A DNA stretch of 31,217 nt, taken from positions 1 to 31,217 of the forward strand of contig CAZGWV010000036.1 in assembly GCA_964529555.1 (NCBI GenBank), written 5' to 3'. Below the pieces are notes generated by a model that was given only the letters and a program-made list of their open reading frames with translations, searched no databases and had not been told where the DNA came from. Positions 30,925-31,217 of this stretch are shown one piece after another (position 1 is the stretch's first letter; every line of letters starts with the position of its first letter). Made by a program: the position numbers and the translations under genes. This DNA comes from UBA7672 sp964529555 (GTDB lineage: Bacteria > Pseudomonadota > Alphaproteobacteria > Caulobacterales > Hyphomonadaceae).

Positions 30925-31217
30925 CTAGAATTTGGCGGCTCCCAGGCGCAGCGCGTTGGCGATGACCGATACCGAGGAGAGCGCCATCGCCGCCGCCGCC
31001 AGCATGGGTGACAGCAACTGGCCGGTGAAGGGATAAAGCAGGCCTGCGGCGACCGGAATGCCAAGCGCGTTGTAGCCAAAAGCAAAGGCGAGGTTCTGGC
31101 GGATGTTCGCCATGGTTGCCCTGGATACGGCGCGGCCCTTGACGATGCCGGTCAGGTCGCCCTTCAGCAGGGTGACGCTGGCGCTCTCGATGGCGACATC
31201 CGTGCCGGCGCCCATGG
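30925..31217 (-). CDS. Heavy-metal (P1B) P-type ATPase, C-terminal end (5' part outside window)
   Basis: Only the last 97 codons or so are visible; the frame runs off the right edge. The sequence opens MGAGTDVAIESASVTLLKGDL, the end of the phosphorylation/hinge domain (normally AMGTGTDVAIE), and continues IRQNLAFAFGYNALGIPVAAG, a transmembrane segment with the copper-transporter YN pair. It ends LLSPMLAAAAMALSSVSVIANALRLGAAKF, with the MxxSS metal-site helix typical of CopA-like exporters. It probably exports Cu+ or Ag+ from the cytosol. Metal specificity cannot be confirmed without the CPC motif, which lies outside the window. Stop TAG at 30925-30927. Confidence 0.9.
   Translation of the reverse strand, partial: MGAGTDVAIESASVTLLKGDLTGIVKGRAVSRATMANIRQNLAFAFGYNALGIPVAAGLLYPFTGQLLSPMLAAAAMALSSVSVIANALRLGAAKF

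Overview
The window is a high-GC, densely packed stretch of bacterial chromosome. RarD, PdxY, LeuB, LeuD, intracellular PhaZ, HI0933, hemolysin III and an alphaproteobacterial-type Asd relative together suggest an aerobic, Gram-negative alphaproteobacterium. Caulobacterales or Hyphomonadaceae seem most likely, but the family is not fixed by anything seen here. Lipobox and Tat lipoproteins are frequent. No tRNA, rRNA, CRISPR array, phage gene or intact insertion sequence was found. One 100-N scaffold gap (18411-18510) looks artificial, because the same 55 bases lie on both sides of it.

Layout. 1-5720: a left-truncated saccharopine-dehydrogenase-like gene with a CitE/malyl-CoA-lyase-like gene, pyridoxal kinase, a VOC protein, a beta-lactamase-fold hydrolase, a calcineurin-type phosphatase and a possible Hpt protein. 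5721-6074: a gene-poor stretch ending in a good plus-strand terminator. 6075-9911: RarD, an Asd homologue that has lost both catalytic residues, an NTF2-like protein, a lipoprotein, a REP/BIME-like repeat and a small VOC protein. 9991-13584: leuB, a LysR regulator divergent from an NAD-binding epimerase-like gene with a symmetric operator between them, and a small membrane protein. 13652-16549: a leftward run GNAT - VOC - (G-rich inverted repeat) - leuD - Sel1-like lipoprotein. 17034-18409: a hemolysin-III-like membrane protein and an unknown protein, then the gap. 18687-23499: PhaZ, a glutathione transferase, an HI0933 flavoprotein and a thiolase. 23496-30805: a leftward four-gene cluster of exported hydrolases divergent from a Tat-exported MmgE/PrpD protein. 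30925-end: the C-terminus of a heavy-metal P-type ATPase.

How the genes may work together. leuB and leuD are the leucine-pathway genes present, but they are about 3 kb apart and leuC is not in the window. PhaZ and the thiolase fit polyhydroxybutyrate/acetoacetyl-CoA turnover. The hydrolase cluster plus the exported MmgE/PrpD protein is the most system-like assembly. It looks like an envelope module for cleaving an ester, lactone or amide substrate, although the substrate is unknown. The strongest single oddity is the Asd homologue (7050-8099), which keeps the substrate-binding residues but has Gly and Val where the catalytic Cys and His should be.
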